A DNA stretch of 64,000 nucleotides from Leptospira sp. (GTDB lineage Bacteria > Spirochaetota > Leptospiria > Leptospirales > Leptospiraceae). The stretch's first letter is position 1. Each line of letters opens with the position of its first letter. Below the pieces are notes generated by a model. That model saw nothing but the letters and a program-made list of their open reading frames with translations, had not been told where the DNA came from and searched no databases. The stretch is from the NCBI GenBank assembly GCA_027531445.1, contig JAPZRK010000008.1, positions 20,957 through 84,956 on the forward strand, given 5' to 3'. A program made the position numbers and the translations under genes. This document shows, one piece after another, positions 62,850 to 64,000 of this stretch.

Positions 62850-63959
62850 ATGCCAGCATATACAATGCCGGGTCTTATGACCGGTCAAAATACAAACGAA
62901 ATTGTCAAAAAACTCGTTGAATTAGAGCGTCGTCCCATCAAACGCTGGGAGACCGAAAACGAGTATGCAAAAGCCCAGGTTCAGGTTTGGAATGAAGTCA
63001 AAAATTTGACTGCGAATTTACAAACAAAAACTCGTGCGCTTACCTCATTTACAGCTCCATTTGCCACTAAGTCCGTTTCCTCCTCTACTGAAGGCGTGAT
63101 TACAGGTGAGGCCTCCCGTGCCGCCAAATCGGGTGAAAGACCCATCGAAATTATAGAATTAGCCGCCAAGCATCAATTATCTGGTGTGGAAGTGGATACA
63201 AATGTAAAACTTCCTGCCGGGAAATTTACGATTTTTTCCGGTAAATTGAGTGAAACAATCAATTTTACTGGTGGAACTCTGTCCGATTTAGTTAGTAGCA
63301 TTCGTAATTCGGCAAACACGATTGCTGAGTGTTCTGTGATCAAAATCGATAAAGATTCCTCTCTCATTACTATCATTGCAGTTAAAACTGGTAAAATCAA
63401 CGCACTTCAGTTTTCTGATCCAGATAAAATCTTAAAAACGGCAGGGCTAGTCGGAGAAAACAAACAAGCTCCCGAAAGTGTAATATCGCCAGTATCGATT
63501 GATTTAGCGACTGCTAATCCCTACGAAGAAACAAAGTATAAGAATACTGTAATTCCAGAGCAAGCTCCCCTAAAGACTGAAACGGCGACTATCTTCAAAC
63601 CTGATACTGCCTTTTCATTTCCCTTTGAGACGGAAAACATCCAACCTCGTTCCTATTTGGAATTTTCGATTGCAGGTAATGCACCGGCTGTCTGGGAATT
63701 GGGATTTGTTTTTGAGAGGGAAGGCAATCTACGCACCAAACTCGTGCCAGTTCCAGTAAAAGATGGTAAGTACGCTTTGCAAATCGGCGATTTTGCAGAA
63801 GGTAAAAATCTCAAAAAAATAATTATTACAAACACATCTTCTGCTGATATCCAACTTGCATCCATACAATTGATCGCTCCACCAAAATCAGGTACGGCTG
63901 AACCATTGAAGGTACTTTCTGAAGCAAAGGATGCCAAGTTTAAAATTGATTTTGTATAA
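62850..63959 (+). CDS. fliD: Flagellar hook-associated protein FliD, frame closed early
   Basis: A 369-residue product with the N-terminal FliD signature: 'PGLMTGQNTNEIVKKLVELE' followed by 'RRPIKRWE', then a long helical segment and the beta-rich D2-D3 domains ('GERPIEIIELAAKHQLSG', 'GTLSDLVSSIRNSANT'). FliD is the filament cap that helps flagellin assemble; in spirochaetes this is in the periplasm. Usual spirochaete FliD proteins are longer (over 600 residues). The frame ends at a TAA (63957-63959) within 'DAKFKIDFV', where the family normally continues with a second FliD_C domain, and the following bases still read like FliD. It is therefore a truncated or interrupted gene, or its continuation lies beyond the window. 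Confidence 0.85.
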   Translation: MPAYTMPGLMTGQNTNEIVKKLVELERRPIKRWETENEYAKAQVQVWNEVKNLTANLQTKTRALTSFTAPFATKSVSSSTEGVITGEASRAAKSGERPIEIIELAAKHQLSGVEVDTNVKLPAGKFTIFSGKLSETINFTGGTLSDLVSSIRNSANTIAECSVIKIDKDSSLITIIAVKTGKINALQFSDPDKILKTAGLVGENKQAPESVISPVSIDLATANPYEETKYKNTVIPEQAPLKTETATIFKPDTAFSFPFETENIQPRSYLEFSIAGNAPAVWELGFVFEREGNLRTKLVPVPVKDGKYALQIGDFAEGKNLKKIIITNTSSADIQLASIQLIAPPKSGTAEPLKVLSEAKDAKFKIDFV

Positions 63960-64000
63960 ATAACTCTTGATTACAATGAAGCCATTTAGGATGTTTTGTT

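Overview
The window looks like chromosomal DNA from a Leptospira-type spirochaete. Reasons: moderate-to-low GC, a double-membrane gene complement (LptF/G-type permease, RND/TolC efflux, Omp85-type barrel, many loose-lipobox lipoproteins), a spirochaete-like FliD, and families common in Leptospiraceae (DUF1574 next to an MBOAT acyltransferase, FecR next to a class III cyclase, GAF-PP2C phosphatases, DUF1566 lipoproteins). I did not see any rRNA, tRNA, CRISPR array or intact insertion sequence.

Region 1 (1-8600) is the accessory part and the most interesting. After the 3' end of an LptF/LptG gene and a stretch with only gene remnants, there are about eight small AT-rich transcription units, all on the + strand. 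Each is followed by a copy of a partly palindromic element that begins G(C/T)ATAAC and, when complete, ends GTTATGC or GTTAAGC. Arms of type 'CGGCTgACAC ... GTGTAGCC' with one unpaired base, variable inner length (60-167 bp) and one element per gene reproduce the architecture of integron attC sites. I read this as an integron-like cassette array without an integrase in view (a CALIN candidate). Cargo: a predicted outer-membrane protein, a small lipoprotein, a Phd/PIN and an RHH/PIN toxin-antitoxin module, a 4-TM protein, a DUF2007-like membrane protein, a putative lipoprotein and a large multi-pass membrane protein. Several elements are truncated or degenerate, so the array is partly decayed.

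Region 2 (8.6-25.3 kb) holds a DprE1/DprE2-like oxidoreductase pair, a NYN-domain protein, an MBOAT/DUF1574 polysaccharide O-acylation module, a cyclase-FecR operon, a DUF2225-truA-outer-membrane-protein-lipoprotein operon, a secreted protein with a strong terminator, and a PlsC-like acyltransferase.

Region 3 (25.3-34.8 kb) has an ECF sigma factor translationally coupled to an ABM-like lipoprotein, an Acg-type nitroreductase-like protein, a three-domain fusion (isochorismatase-like, kinase-like, dual-specificity phosphatase), a tiny secreted protein made of NSFPDFK repeats, a repetitive coiled-coil membrane protein, a Bor-like lipoprotein beside a decayed gene, DUF2889 and an LTA-synthase-type sulfatase.

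Region 4 (34.8-50 kb) includes a split biotin-dependent carboxylase alpha subunit, an Omp85-like barrel, engB, a tilS gene broken by a frameshift in an A11 run, a GAF-PP2C phosphatase divergent from a sigma-54 activator, thiD, an alkyltransferase-like protein, a ferritin-like protein, a mono-haem cytochrome and a porin whose start codon lies in a long palindrome.

Region 5 (50-64 kb) is a CzcCBA-type metal efflux operon with an extra outer-membrane protein inside it, two paralogous small secreted proteins upstream, a GNAT-nitrilase fusion, a GlcD-type oxidase, ppk1, and fliD, whose frame is closed by two stop codons inside recognisable FliD-like sequence.
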